Assembly (NCBI GenBank): GCA_014376935.1
Contig: JACMQO010000162.1
Coordinates: 1-44,451 of the forward strand
DNA: 44,451 nt
Source: Bdellovibrio sp.
GTDB taxonomy: Bacteria > Bdellovibrionota > Bdellovibrionia > Bdellovibrionales > Bdellovibrionaceae
Reading direction: 5' to 3'
Part shown: positions 1 through 8,665 of the stretch, one piece after another
How positions within the stretch are numbered: the stretch's first letter is position 1
Layout of the letters: the number at the start of each line of letters is the position of its first letter
The notes under the pieces: generated by a model
The model's input: the letters and a program-made list of their open reading frames with translations, nothing else
Told to the model about the DNA's origin: nothing
The model's database searches: none
Program-made: the position numbers and the translations under genes

Positions 1-399
1 ACTCGAAAAATATTTGAATACCGTATCGATAAACATGACTTTAAATTACTATGCGCGGGACGTGTCTGGGCCGACGCTGGCGGTTTTTCGCCTACGATTG
101 GAATTATCGGTGCGGTGCTGGGCTTAATTCATGTGATGGGTAACTTAACTGATACTTCAAAATTAGGAACCGGTATTGCCGTTGCCTTTGTAGCAACCGT
201 TTACGGTGTAGGTTTTGCCAACTTAATTTTTATTCCGATCAGCAATAAGATTAAGAAAAATATTTTCGAATTAACACGTTATAAAAAAATGATTCTTGAG
301 GGCGGTTTGTTAGTCAGTTCGGGCTTAACACCCTATTTGATCGAACAAAAATTAACATCTTACATGAATAGTAACGTAAGCGACAATGTCAGAAAATAA
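1..399 (+). CDS. motA: Flagellar motor stator protein MotA (5'-truncated)
   Basis: The reading frame is open from the first base, so the gene starts outside the window; 132 C-terminal residues are present. MotA is the inner-membrane proton channel partner of MotB in the flagellar stator. The segment GGFSPTIGIIGAVLG (about residues 27-41 of the fragment) is the MotA/TolQ/ExbB signature just before and within the third membrane helix, and a fourth helix follows (about residues 58-80), ending in a basic cytoplasmic tail. The internal GTG at 115 is not a real start because the conserved motif lies upstream of it. The stop overlaps motB by 14 bases, which indicates translational coupling. Identity rests on the motif and the MotB neighbour. 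Confidence 0.93.
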   Translation, partial: TRKIFEYRIDKHDFKLLCAGRVWADAGGFSPTIGIIGAVLGLIHVMGNLTDTSKLGTGIAVAFVATVYGVGFANLIFIPISNKIKKNIFELTRYKKMILEGGLLVSSGLTPYLIEQKLTSYMNSNVSDNVRK

Positions 400-1147
400 C
401 GAACACAATCAAAACGAAGAACCAGAAAATCATGATCGGTGGCTTGTTTCTTACGCCGATTTTATTACTCTGTTGTTTGCGTTTTTTGTAGTTATGTATG
501 CAACGTCGAACAATAATCCAGAAAAACAAAAGTCATTCCAAGATACCGTGCGTGTGAATTTAAAACTTTCGGGATCTGGCCCGGGATCTGGCGAAACCCA
601 ACATGATGGGCAGACGACCGAGCCCAACACGATTGATTCGGTCATTAATTTAGAAGGGTTTCCTAAAAATAAGGGTCCTGGCGAAACGCAAGATTATTTA
701 ACTCGGTATTTAGAAAAAAAAGTTAGCGCTGAAGATAAAGATAAGGTGCAGGCTTTGCGCATTGATCCATTGGGCGTTCGTATTGAACTAGCGTCCGGAA
801 AATTCTTTAACCCCGGCGGAACAAAAATTAAAATTGGCTCGTTAAAATTCTTAGATCAAATTGCTGAACTTCTATCACAGTCTGATCGTCGAATCGTCAT
901 CGAAGGGCACACTGATAATCAACCGATTTCTAAAGATGCAACGTATGAATCGAATTGGGAATTAGGGGCATTACGGGCGACAAGTATCGTGCGCTATTTA
1001 CAAAAGTATCACAAAATTGATCCGTCTCGGTTATCGGCCACTTCGTTTGGGGATACAAAGCCCTTAAAAAGCAACGATTCTGAAGAGGGTCGCTCTCAGA
1101 ATCGTCGTATTGAAATCTATTTAGTTTTAGATGATCGCAGTCAGTAA
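386..1147 (+). CDS. motB: Flagellar motor stator protein MotB
   Basis: A 253-residue protein with the MotB layout: a short charged cytoplasmic start, one membrane helix (about 19-42) and a C-terminal OmpA-like peptidoglycan-binding domain (about 150-250). The helix begins WLVSYADFITLL, and Asp25 in YADF matches the proton-accepting aspartate of MotB. The OmpA domain carries IEGHTDNQP and ends with the SQNRRIEI motif that contacts peptidoglycan. The protein anchors the stator to the cell wall. A Gly/Ser/Pro-rich linker (SGSGPGSGE, about 70) is encoded by a short direct DNA repeat near 570-592. The start overlaps the end of motA. The gene lies 4 bases from the convergent gene at 1152. Confidence 0.95.
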   Translation: MSENNEHNQNEEPENHDRWLVSYADFITLLFAFFVVMYATSNNNPEKQKSFQDTVRVNLKLSGSGPGSGETQHDGQTTEPNTIDSVINLEGFPKNKGPGETQDYLTRYLEKKVSAEDKDKVQALRIDPLGVRIELASGKFFNPGGTKIKIGSLKFLDQIAELLSQSDRRIVIEGHTDNQPISKDATYESNWELGALRATSIVRYLQKYHKIDPSRLSATSFGDTKPLKSNDSEEGRSQNRRIEIYLVLDDRSQ

Positions 1148-1151
1148 CTGA

Positions 1152-1661
1152 TTAGCAAGGAAACTTTTCTAAAGTAATCTCTTTGTCACCTTTGTAGCCT
1201 AAAGTTTTTGAAGCCGCTTTCAAAGCCTCTTCAACTGACTTTCCATTTTCAACTTCTTTAGCTAATTCAGTTCTGAACTGAACTTGCTTTTCGCCAGCAC
1301 CAGACTCTGCTAAATTAGCAATAGCAACAGCCTCTTTAGCTGTTCGTACGCCGGCAGACGTTTCGCCAATAAATTTTAAAGTTGCGGTGTCTTTTTTTGC
1401 CGTGGCTTTGTAAACCGTCATAAGTAGATCAGCATCGCCTTGAAGTAGTGCTTTTTTGATATTCAAAGATAAGCCTTTTACACTACCGGCATCTGCAGCC
1501 ATTTCAGCGATTTTTCCTAAGTATTTTTCTTTAGATTCTGTTTCTTTTGAAGCCATAATTTCTTTTGCTTTTTCGCGTGTAAGCTCGCGCTCAACTTTCG
1601 CAGTTCCGGCAAATGAGAATTGTGAGAATACCAATAAAGCTAAAATTAATGTGCGTTTCAT
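1152..1661 (-). CDS. Secreted helical protein of unknown function
   Basis: A 169-residue protein not recognised as a known family. It opens with a clear Sec signal peptide (MKRTLILALLVFSQFSFAG, cleavage after about residue 18). The rest is predicted largely helical, rich in Ala, Lys and Glu, with a single Cys at the extreme C-terminus (EKFPC). AGGAG lies 8 bases before the ATG on the minus strand and supports this start. The gene is convergent with motB, 4 bases away, and sits upstream of no obvious partner. The likely location is the periplasm. No catalytic motif is visible, so no function is proposed. Confidence 0.75.
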   Translation of the reverse strand: MKRTLILALLVFSQFSFAGTAKVERELTREKAKEIMASKETESKEKYLGKIAEMAADAGSVKGLSLNIKKALLQGDADLLMTVYKATAKKDTATLKFIGETSAGVRTAKEAVAIANLAESGAGEKQVQFRTELAKEVENGKSVEEALKAASKTLGYKGDKEITLEKFPC

Positions 1662-1793
1662 TATGAGACTCCTGTTAAAAATGGTTTCAGTAACTTTATT
1701 TTCAATTTAAATGCCTTGTTAAAACCGCTATATTCGTCTTGGGCTGTCGTTTAATACGACGCTGACGTTTTTTGCGCCACCCGGGCCAATTAA

Positions 1794-4700
1794 CTACCGG
1801 GCCGGGCTACTGCGTTTTGCTTTGTTTAATTCGTCTTGAGAAAACTTTTTAAGTTCATCTTTTGTAAAAGTTAAACCGCGTCTCATTAAAATCTTCATAC
1901 GAACAAATTTAGAAATGCTATCTTCAATATTTCTAAGTCCTGCTGCTGAAGCCGCGACGATAGCTTGTTCTAAATTAGGCGTCTCAATTTTAACGTCTTC
2001 AAAAATACTCTTCTTTGGTTCATTGGCAGAATTATCGTCATCGCCAGGTAAAACAAAGTCAGTCGAGTTTTCTTTTTCAGAATTATGGCGCTTCAAACCA
2101 ACGCTGACTTCTAATTCGCTGACGGCTGATTCGTAACGTTCTTTAATTTTTGCGTAACGTTTAAAATCTAATTGTCGTTTTTCAATCGCCATTTTGTCGC
2201 TTGAACTTGCTCGTGATTGTTCTTCTTCTAAAACTTGATCCGATTTCATTTGATCTTCATAATTTAAGCGTTCTACGCTTCTAGCGGCTTCAGAAAGTAA
2301 ATCGTTAAGCGCTGCTGTAATGTTAGCGTACTCTGGCGCAGTTAATTGTTTCAAATATTGACTTGGTTTTCCGATCGCAATTTTTTTAGCTTCTAAAAGA
2401 ATGCTCGTGTCACCTTTAGCCGGAAGAATGAATTTTTGTTTTGTGCGTACAATATTAATGGTTTGTAAGTAAAATTCTTTTTCGAAAACAAACGATTCAG
2501 ACAAGCTGCTACCAAGTAGGTTGTCTCCAGCGGGGTTGAACTGAGTCAATCGATCCACGAGGTTTGTGTAAGAATCTTTTTTGTGCGCGAACATATTGCC
2601 TTCAGCGACACGAACGATGCTTGCGTATTTATCGTCCCATTCTTTTAATTTTTGGGGAACATTGATCATTACGTTCGCGCTCCACCAGTTGGAAAAGTCG
2701 ATTAATCCTTCTTTGTTGCGGAAGTCGCCCATCACATCAGCGCGCAAGTTTTTAACGATATAATCAGTTACATTGGTAAACTTCGTGGCTGTTTTCGAAT
2801 CAGTTAAAGCTTGCGTATAGAATATTGGTGAAGTCGCACTACCACCGTTCTGAGCACAGAATTCTTTAGGAGTATTTCGAACGATTGATGGAGCCAAAAA
2901 GTCTGGAGCCATTGGGATTAATCCACCGATCGCCGTGTTCTCTTTGATGTATCCTGCGCTTGGTCCACAGACCATAGCATGAGTTAAATATTCACCGGCA
3001 TCCAATAAGTTTAATTTTAAATGGCCATCAACCAAATCGAAATCTGCATTTTCAGCCTGGGCTTTGTTTTCAAGTAAGAAAGCTGCATTAAAGCCTTCAC
3101 CTTGATTCAGCTTGGGATTCGGAGTTCCGATTAATGACGTCAGATGTTTTCCGAATTTTCTAAATTCGACATCGTTATTGTATAAAGATTTTGTATAGAC
3201 AGACATGAATTCTTTCAAAGCTTCGCCTTGAACCTTAGGGTTGCCATTGATTAACGATGTTAAAGTTTTTTCTGCTAATTCACGTTGTAGTTTAGGAATG
3301 TGAAACGACTTGATGACTTGATCGTCTTGCAATTTTTTAGCAACGATCGCTAAGAAGGCCGACTGTCTTTTTTCAGTATCGATCGGCGATGCTAAAAAGG
3401 CATTCGCCTCAGGCATGTTAGATCCTTCAAGTGGAATATACAGCGTTCCAAATAAAGGTAAGGTTTTGTAAGGATAAAGAGTCGTATTGTTAAAAGCCGT
3501 TTTTTCTAATTTTTTTGGATCTTTTTCAGGTAGATTCACTCGGTACGCCACGTTTGAAGTCGTAAAAAGATTTTGCAAATACACTTTGTAGAAGCTTTCG
3601 CTCAGTTGCATTTGATTCATCATACGTAATGTCATACTCATCCAACCTTGTAAGTCGGCTTCAGCATCTGAGTTTAAGTGATCTCTCCAAGCTTGTAATT
3701 GGCTGGTGAAATTTTTAATTTCATTCGGAAAATTAGTTTGAAATTTATCAAAACTAAAAACACCTTCAGCCGTGCGTTTATCAGGGCGGGCAGATGGATC
3801 AAACATTTCTCTTAAGCTTGTTATTTTTTCTAAATCCCAGCCGTATTTTCCGCCAACTTCAAAATTAGCATCTAATCCATAACGATCAAAATATTTAAAA
3901 ACGATCGGGCGGAAGAAGTTGTTTGTGGCGCGGGTAATTGTGTTATTTAGTAAATGATCGACGCCCACGAACCCAAAAAACTGAACTAATTTACCAACAA
4001 TGGTGAATCCTTTAATCGCCCAGCCAGAAGGTGTTCCCGCTAATGCGACGTTGACGAAAAGCATTTGAAAACCAGCTTTTGTTCCTAAAGCCGTAATGCC
4101 TTTCATAATTTGTTCAGCCGAAACGGTAACCGCTTTACTAGCGCCCATCTGGGCCAGTTCGGTCGCTGACTGCACCAACATCAAAGATACGATTTGCGGA
4201 ACGTACTTTTGACTCATGTTTTTTGCAGTCCAAAGTTCATTGGCTTTGTTACAAAGTTCATCGGACTGTTGTTGTTTTTCTTTATTTGCGTAATCTTCCA
4301 TGACCGATTTGTGTTTCGGAAACCAACTATCGGTGCATGACTTAATACTGTGGCCAATGTCGCCAACAACAGACGAAGCCAACGAACCAGCCGCCATCGC
4401 TTGATAAGATAAACGGCGCATCGCTAACGCTTTTGCTTCGGGTGATAAGCCACTTGTTCTAAAATTCATATAGAAACCGTTGGCGACCATGAAAGAATAG
4501 AATGAGAAAGTCGCAACAGGGTCTGTTAAATTCATCACTTGGTCTTCAAAGACCATTGGGTTTCCGCCGGCCTTTTCCCACATGCTGATGTAGTTCACGG
4601 CGCCAGTAGCGATAAAGAATCCTAGTGTATCAACTGGAAGTTTGATCAACGAATGTTTTAAAACGCCACGCGATTTTGCTAAAGCTTGTTCTTCTTTCGC

Positions 4701-4913
4701 TAATTTATTTAATTCTAATCTAAATTTTTGAAAGTAATTCGGTTCGGGCATTTTAGATTCAACGTTAAGACGCTTTAAAAGTTGTTCTATAGATTCAACT
4801 TCAACAGCGGCCTTCTGACCCCATTTTCTACCATAAGCAATTTTACGTGCAGAAATAGCCATCGCCTGCGCCGCAAAAACCGTAGTTAATAGAATTAAGA
4901 TAAGATGTTTCAT
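1794..4913 (-). CDS. Very large secreted or envelope protein, unknown function
   Basis: A 1039-residue protein of no family I recognise. It has a signal peptide (MKHLILILLTTVFAAQAMA, cleavage near 19). The N-terminal third holds several hydrophobic stretches (about 88-111, 132-150, 170-185, 235-257 and 280-330) that may be membrane segments. The middle is globular. The C-terminal part is charged and coiled-coil-like (about 860-930, many Glu, Lys and Arg), ending in a Lys/Arg-rich tail. Codons and composition match the neighbours, so there is no sign of recent transfer. GGGAG lies about 10 bases before the ATG. It appears to be transcribed alone: a terminator (5062-5100) precedes it and about 130 non-coding bases follow. 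Cell-envelope location is an inference. Confidence 0.75.
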   Translation of the reverse strand: MKHLILILLTTVFAAQAMAISARKIAYGRKWGQKAAVEVESIEQLLKRLNVESKMPEPNYFQKFRLELNKLAKEEQALAKSRGVLKHSLIKLPVDTLGFFIATGAVNYISMWEKAGGNPMVFEDQVMNLTDPVATFSFYSFMVANGFYMNFRTSGLSPEAKALAMRRLSYQAMAAGSLASSVVGDIGHSIKSCTDSWFPKHKSVMEDYANKEKQQQSDELCNKANELWTAKNMSQKYVPQIVSLMLVQSATELAQMGASKAVTVSAEQIMKGITALGTKAGFQMLFVNVALAGTPSGWAIKGFTIVGKLVQFFGFVGVDHLLNNTITRATNNFFRPIVFKYFDRYGLDANFEVGGKYGWDLEKITSLREMFDPSARPDKRTAEGVFSFDKFQTNFPNEIKNFTSQLQAWRDHLNSDAEADLQGWMSMTLRMMNQMQLSESFYKVYLQNLFTTSNVAYRVNLPEKDPKKLEKTAFNNTTLYPYKTLPLFGTLYIPLEGSNMPEANAFLASPIDTEKRQSAFLAIVAKKLQDDQVIKSFHIPKLQRELAEKTLTSLINGNPKVQGEALKEFMSVYTKSLYNNDVEFRKFGKHLTSLIGTPNPKLNQGEGFNAAFLLENKAQAENADFDLVDGHLKLNLLDAGEYLTHAMVCGPSAGYIKENTAIGGLIPMAPDFLAPSIVRNTPKEFCAQNGGSATSPIFYTQALTDSKTATKFTNVTDYIVKNLRADVMGDFRNKEGLIDFSNWWSANVMINVPQKLKEWDDKYASIVRVAEGNMFAHKKDSYTNLVDRLTQFNPAGDNLLGSSLSESFVFEKEFYLQTINIVRTKQKFILPAKGDTSILLEAKKIAIGKPSQYLKQLTAPEYANITAALNDLLSEAARSVERLNYEDQMKSDQVLEEEQSRASSSDKMAIEKRQLDFKRYAKIKERYESAVSELEVSVGLKRHNSEKENSTDFVLPGDDDNSANEPKKSIFEDVKIETPNLEQAIVAASAAGLRNIEDSISKFVRMKILMRRGLTFTKDELKKFSQDELNKAKRSSPAR

Positions 4914-5061
4914 AATTGAACACTCCCTATATAAGGGGTAACTGCAATAATTTATCCTGTAATAATTAATCAGATGCAGTTAGAGTGTCTCATTTTAAGA
5001 AACGACAATTTTTGCCGACCTGTCTGTTAAACATTGGTAAGGCTTGGCCCGAAGCCGGCAT

Positions 5062-5100
5062 AAAAAATAAAAAAGGCAGTTTTTTAAGGGCTGCCTTTTT
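5062..5100 (-). terminator. Intrinsic terminator after the cyclophilin gene
   Basis: On the minus strand a perfect 10-bp stem (AAAAAGGCAG / CTGCCTTTTT, at 5091-5100 and 5070-5079) encloses an 11-base loop and is followed by a T-rich tract. It lies 28 bases beyond the stop of the cyclophilin gene at 5128 and should end the tol-ppi transcript. Confidence 0.85.
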
Positions 5101-5127
5101 AAGTAAAATTTCGAATTTTCGCTAGAA

Positions 5128-5631
5128 TTAATCGCGAATAATTTTAACGTGTTTTACGATGATTGGTTCTGCCGGTTTGTCGCCTGGTAAAGTGCGAACT
5201 TTTGAAACCGCATCAACGATATCATAACCTTCAACCACTTCACCGAAAACTGTGTGACGGTTATCTAACCAAGGTGTTGGAACAACTGTGATAAAGAATT
5301 GGCTCCCATTTGTGTTAGGGCCAGAATTTGCCATCGATAAAATACCAGGCTTGTTGTGTTTCAAAGACGGAACAAATTCATCCGCAAAACGGTATCCTGG
5401 ATCGCCAGTACCAGTTCCACGTGGGCAACCACCTTGAACCATGAAATCTTTGATCACGCGGTGAAAGTTAAGACCGTCGTAAAATGGACGTTTTACTTTT
5501 TCGCCTTTTGTATCTGTGAATTCTTTCGTACCTTCGGCAAGGCCAACAAAGTTTTCAACAGTTTTAGGAGTCAAATCGTTGAATAGTTTAATTTTAAAGT
5601 TACCGGCTGTAGTTTCAAATAATGCATGCAT
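5128..5631 (-). CDS. ppiB: Cytoplasmic-type peptidyl-prolyl cis-trans isomerase (cyclophilin)
   Basis: A 167-residue single-domain cyclophilin without signal peptide, the usual length of PpiB. It catalyses proline cis-trans isomerisation during folding. Visible motifs are FHRVIKDFMVQGG (about 55-67, holding the catalytic Arg), the Gln/Phe motif NGSQFFIT (about 108) and WLDNRHTVFGEV (about 120-131, with the Trp linked to cyclosporin binding). It lies 20 bases after a second, exported cyclophilin on the same strand, so the two probably share a transcript. Assignment to PpiB rather than another cyclophilin rests on length and lack of export signal. Confidence 0.92.
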   Translation of the reverse strand: MHALFETTAGNFKIKLFNDLTPKTVENFVGLAEGTKEFTDTKGEKVKRPFYDGLNFHRVIKDFMVQGGCPRGTGTGDPGYRFADEFVPSLKHNKPGILSMANSGPNTNGSQFFITVVPTPWLDNRHTVFGEVVEGYDIVDAVSKVRTLPGDKPAEPIIVKHVKIIRD

Positions 5632-5651
5632 AGTTTAGTTCTTTCTAGAAA

Positions 5652-6359
5652 TTATTTTCTGGTGATTGAGTTGATTGTGATTGGTTTGACAGGAACGTCA
5701 GCGTGCGGACCTTTTGTTGTTGTTTCTACGTTTCTAATTTTATCAACAACGTCCATACCTGAAGTCACTTCACCAAAAACGGCGTAACCGAATTGTTGTG
5801 GCGATTGGTAATCAAGCATCGAATTGTTAACAACGTTAATAAAGAATTGCGCCGTCGCTGAATCTTTTTCGTTCATACGAGCCATCGCAATTGTGCCGCG
5901 CTTATTGAATAAACCGTTATCAGCTTCGTTTTTAATGGCCGGGAATTCGGTTGGTTTTTCAGTCATGTCAACTAAGTGACCGCCACCCTGAATCACGAAA
6001 TCTTTCATCACGCGGTGAAAAATCGTTTTATTGTAATGTTTGTTATCAATGTATTTTAAAAAGTTTTCGACCGTGATCGGAGCTTTCTCAGCATTTAACT
6101 TAACGGTGATTTTACCCACTGATGTATCGATAACGATTGTTGTGTCGCCAGATTTTTTTACAGCGTCTTTGGCTTTTTTGTCAGCCTTAGTTTCTTTGGC
6201 GACTTCTTTTTTAGTGGTTTCAACTTTTGCAGTACCAGTTGTACCAGCTGCTTCGGCCGCGTCGGCGCGTGTGTGGAAGCTGAAAGTCATAAGAACAAAT
6301 GCGATTAAATAGATGAATAGAACAACAAGGCGGTTTGGTTTATACGTATGTGTTTTCAT
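5652..6359 (-). CDS. Exported peptidyl-prolyl cis-trans isomerase (cyclophilin)
   Basis: A 235-residue cyclophilin with an N-terminal signal or anchor segment (about residues 10-32, RLVVLFIYLIAFVLMTF, then an Ala-rich cleavage region) and a Lys/Ala/Glu-rich linker (about 38-68). The isomerase domain (about 72-235) holds FHRVMKDFVIQGGG, AQFFINV and YAVFGEV. The Trp of the cyclosporin site is not present in the same context (SMLDYQSPQQFGY), as in PpiA-like periplasmic forms. It probably folds envelope proteins and sits downstream of the tol genes. The start ATG lies inside a perfect 9-bp inverted repeat (6342-6365) and no good Shine-Dalgarno precedes it. Confidence 0.88.
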   Translation of the reverse strand: MKTHTYKPNRLVVLFIYLIAFVLMTFSFHTRADAAEAAGTTGTAKVETTKKEVAKETKADKKAKDAVKKSGDTTIVIDTSVGKITVKLNAEKAPITVENFLKYIDNKHYNKTIFHRVMKDFVIQGGGHLVDMTEKPTEFPAIKNEADNGLFNKRGTIAMARMNEKDSATAQFFINVVNNSMLDYQSPQQFGYAVFGEVTSGMDVVDKIRNVETTTKGPHADVPVKPITINSITRK

Positions 6360-6365
6360 ACGTAT
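6342..6365. promoter_or_regulatory. Inverted repeat covering the start codon of the exported cyclophilin
   Basis: ATACGTATG and CATACGTAT form a perfect 9-bp inverted repeat with a 6-base spacer. In the mRNA the ATG of the cyclophilin is part of the stem's 5' arm, so the hairpin could hide the start codon. It could also be a protein-binding operator. The geometry is seen directly; the role is inferred. Confidence 0.5.
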
Positions 6366-6388
6366 ATGATTAAAGATTCTTTAAGATT

Positions 6389-6408
6389 GGGTCAAGACGT
6401 CTTGACCC
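6389..6408. promoter_or_regulatory. Perfect 20-bp palindrome between tolB and the cyclophilin gene
   Basis: GGGTCAAGACGTCTTGACCC is a perfect palindrome in the 61-base gap after tolB. No T-run follows on the minus strand, so it is a poor intrinsic terminator. An operator for the downstream cyclophilin genes or a transcript-stabilising hairpin are both possible. Confidence 0.5.
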
Positions 6409-6420
6409 GGTGCTTAGTAG

Positions 6421-7803
6421 TTACTCTATATTCTTTGACCATTTGGGCCTATAATAGTTATGAGAATCATTAGTGACACGGCGTTCTTCAGAACCATCAA
6501 TTGTCGAGATATAAACCTGGTTTTTACCCGTACGATTGCTTGTATAAACAACATAACGACTATCCGGAGAAAAGCTTGGATCTTCGTTGTGGGCCCATGT
6601 TCCATTCGCTTTTTTAGCCGTGGTGACGCGTACGATATTTGTTCCATCAGCGTTCATCACAAAAATATCAAAATGTTTTTTCTCGGACTGTCCGGCAAAC
6701 GCAATTTTTTTACCATCTGGCGACCAGCTTGGTGACGAGTTATATTCTCCATCCCAAGTTAAACGTTTTGCATTGGATCCATCACTATCCATTGTATAAA
6801 TCATCGGGCGGCCACCACGTTCAGATGAAAACGCGATTCTTGTGCCTTCAGGATTCAACGAAGGTTCAACGTTAATGGCGCCAGCCGGCCCAGTTGTTAA
6901 ACGCTTTATGATATCACCTGTTAAATTAATTCGGTAAATATCAGCGGCGCCAGAGCCCATCGACATTCCTAAGTAAATCGACTTTCCATCCGGAGAAAAA
7001 GTAGCACCTGAATTAATTCCGGGACGGTACGACGTTAAGGTTCTTTTAGCTGTTGTCATATCGTAAGTGTACAAACTGACGTTGGTCGTCGATCCCGCAC
7101 CTTTACGGATAAAAGTTGTAAAGACCGAATAGATGACTTTCTTTCCATCGGGCGACCAGTTCGGTGATAGCGCACTTGATTTATGGTTACTGATTTTTTC
7201 GATATCGCTGCCATCCCAGTTCATCGTGTAAACCTCTTTAGCTTGTCCGCCAGCGCGGTCGCTGGTTATCACAAGTTTCGACATGTAAGCGCCGCGAACG
7301 CCTGTCAAAGCTTCTAAAATATCATTCGCCATCGTGTGGCCGATTTGTCTAGAGGCCCCCATTGGAGCTTTGTATCTTTTGCCGACGACTAAATCTTTTT
7401 TCTCTACATCGTAAAGAAAGGATTCAACGATCAAATCGGGACCAATAACTGAATAGCCTGTGCGTAAGGCGTATTCCATTCCGGCCGTTTTTAAGGGTTC
7501 AAATTTAAATCCGTTTGATTCTTTACCGGTGGGTTTAATGCTGGTTTTCGAAGGATCTTCTAAAAATCCAGCGTTATCGACGATTTGAAAATATGTTGAA
7601 AGATTTAAATCATCTTTCAAAAGTTTATGAATATCAGCGGTGATCGCGGTGGCAGATCCCGTATTCGAAGATCCTAAATTATTAAAATATGCCAATCCCA
7701 AAACAGTTTTTTTAGCTTTAGCATCGCCAATTTTGATGTAAGAAGTCTGCGCATTCGCGCTTACCGAAATGAATAGCAAGAATGAGATTAAAAACTTGGT
7801 CAC
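6421..7803 (-). CDS. tolB: Tol-Pal system protein TolB
   Basis: A 460-residue periplasmic beta-propeller protein of the Tol-Pal envelope system. A GTG start at 7803 is chosen because AAAGGAG lies 6 bases upstream and it gives a normal signal peptide (FLISFLLFISVSANAQ, cleavage near 19). An upstream start would overlap the preceding gene without gaining a domain. The N-terminal domain (about 20-165) is followed by six-bladed WD40-like PD40 repeats, seen as repeated NWSPDGKK, TFSPDGKS, SWSPDGKK and SFSPDSRY motifs with intervening MNWDGSD, MDSDGSN and MNADGTN turns. It follows tolQ, tolR and tolA on the same strand. The usual next gene, pal, is absent here. Confidence 0.93.
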   Translation of the reverse strand: MTKFLISFLLFISVSANAQTSYIKIGDAKAKKTVLGLAYFNNLGSSNTGSATAITADIHKLLKDDLNLSTYFQIVDNAGFLEDPSKTSIKPTGKESNGFKFEPLKTAGMEYALRTGYSVIGPDLIVESFLYDVEKKDLVVGKRYKAPMGASRQIGHTMANDILEALTGVRGAYMSKLVITSDRAGGQAKEVYTMNWDGSDIEKISNHKSSALSPNWSPDGKKVIYSVFTTFIRKGAGSTTNVSLYTYDMTTAKRTLTSYRPGINSGATFSPDGKSIYLGMSMGSGAADIYRINLTGDIIKRLTTGPAGAINVEPSLNPEGTRIAFSSERGGRPMIYTMDSDGSNAKRLTWDGEYNSSPSWSPDGKKIAFAGQSEKKHFDIFVMNADGTNIVRVTTAKKANGTWAHNEDPSFSPDSRYVVYTSNRTGKNQVYISTIDGSEERRVTNDSHNYYRPKWSKNIE

Positions 7804-7822
7804 AATAAACTCCTTTGAAAAA

Positions 7823-8662
7823 TTACTCTGGAAAACCAATCAAGACGCCGTCACTTTTATATTTTTCTGAAAACTTTTCTGAAAACTTAGGAAATGGTTC
7901 TGCCTGCGTAATCGATTGTAAGCAGTAATCATCGTAAGCCTTAACGCCGCTGCTACTTTCGATCTGTTTTGATAAAATCTTACCGGTACTATCAAACTTA
8001 ACTAAGACGCGTGCTTTGTACGGTTTGTTAATTAACCACTGCGGCAAAGTCCAATATTGTTTGATGTGAGCGTCAAGTGTTTGTAAGTAAGCATCGGATT
8101 GAATTTTATCTAATCCTGTCAGTGAAGTTCCGGCTGAAATCACGCGACCTTTCATGACGGCTGCCACGGCATTTTTTCGCGCTTCTTCTTTTTGCATGTC
8201 TTCTTTAATTTTTTCGATCGCAGACTGCGCCTTTAATTTTTCAAGCGCATTTTTTTGCGTGGCCTTCACTTTTTTTAAATTAATCGCTTCAGTATCAACC
8301 TTAGGCTTCGGAAGTTCTTTTTTAGGAAGAACTACTTTGTCTTTCTTTTCGACCGGTACAGGTTTTTCATTTTTTGGTTCTGGTGTTGGTTCTTCAACAG
8401 GCTTAGGCGGTTCTTTTTCTTTCAGAACTTCTTGAACCTTTGCGGGCAGCTGATTTGAAGTCACCTTATCAGGTAACCCAATCATATCCACGCGAATGGC
8501 TTGCGTAATATCAATTGGGGGTTTCTTAAATAAATTTGTTTTTACCGTGAAAGTGATCACAAGTAAGACGTGCGCAATCACCGAGATCATAATTCCTTGC
8601 TTGAATTTTTTCTCGCGGATTTCTTTGTCTAAATTTTCGATCGGTAACTTTTCGGCTGCCAA
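7823..8662 (-). CDS. tolA: TolA/TonB-like energy-transducing envelope protein
   Basis: A 279-residue protein built like TolA or TonB: a short cytoplasmic start, one membrane anchor (about 22-40, GIMISVIAHVLLVITFTV), a Pro/Lys/Glu-rich periplasmic stretch (about 65-115), a helical segment (about 118-165) and a C-terminal TonB/TolA-type domain (about 180-279) with YLQTLDAHIKQYWTLP and a late PFPKF motif. It would transmit force from the TolQR motor to the outer-membrane side. Position between tolR and tolB argues for TolA rather than TonB. The start is 3 bases after tolR, and the gene ends 19 bases before the tolB start. Confidence 0.85.
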   Translation of the reverse strand: MAAEKLPIENLDKEIREKKFKQGIMISVIAHVLLVITFTVKTNLFKKPPIDITQAIRVDMIGLPDKVTSNQLPAKVQEVLKEKEPPKPVEEPTPEPKNEKPVPVEKKDKVVLPKKELPKPKVDTEAINLKKVKATQKNALEKLKAQSAIEKIKEDMQKEEARKNAVAAVMKGRVISAGTSLTGLDKIQSDAYLQTLDAHIKQYWTLPQWLINKPYKARVLVKFDSTGKILSKQIESSSGVKAYDDYCLQSITQAEPFPKFSEKFSEKYKSDGVLIGFPE

Positions 8663-8665
8663 ATA

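Noticed and set aside
570-592. Direct repeat in motB as a recombination site
   Set aside because: It is a short Gly/Ser linker coding repeat (GGGATCTGGC twice) and needs no further explanation.
1740-1830. Terminator after the 1039-residue gene built on CCCGGCCC / GGCCCGGG
   Set aside because: The stem has a mismatch and the T-run is short and displaced, so it was not listed as a feature.
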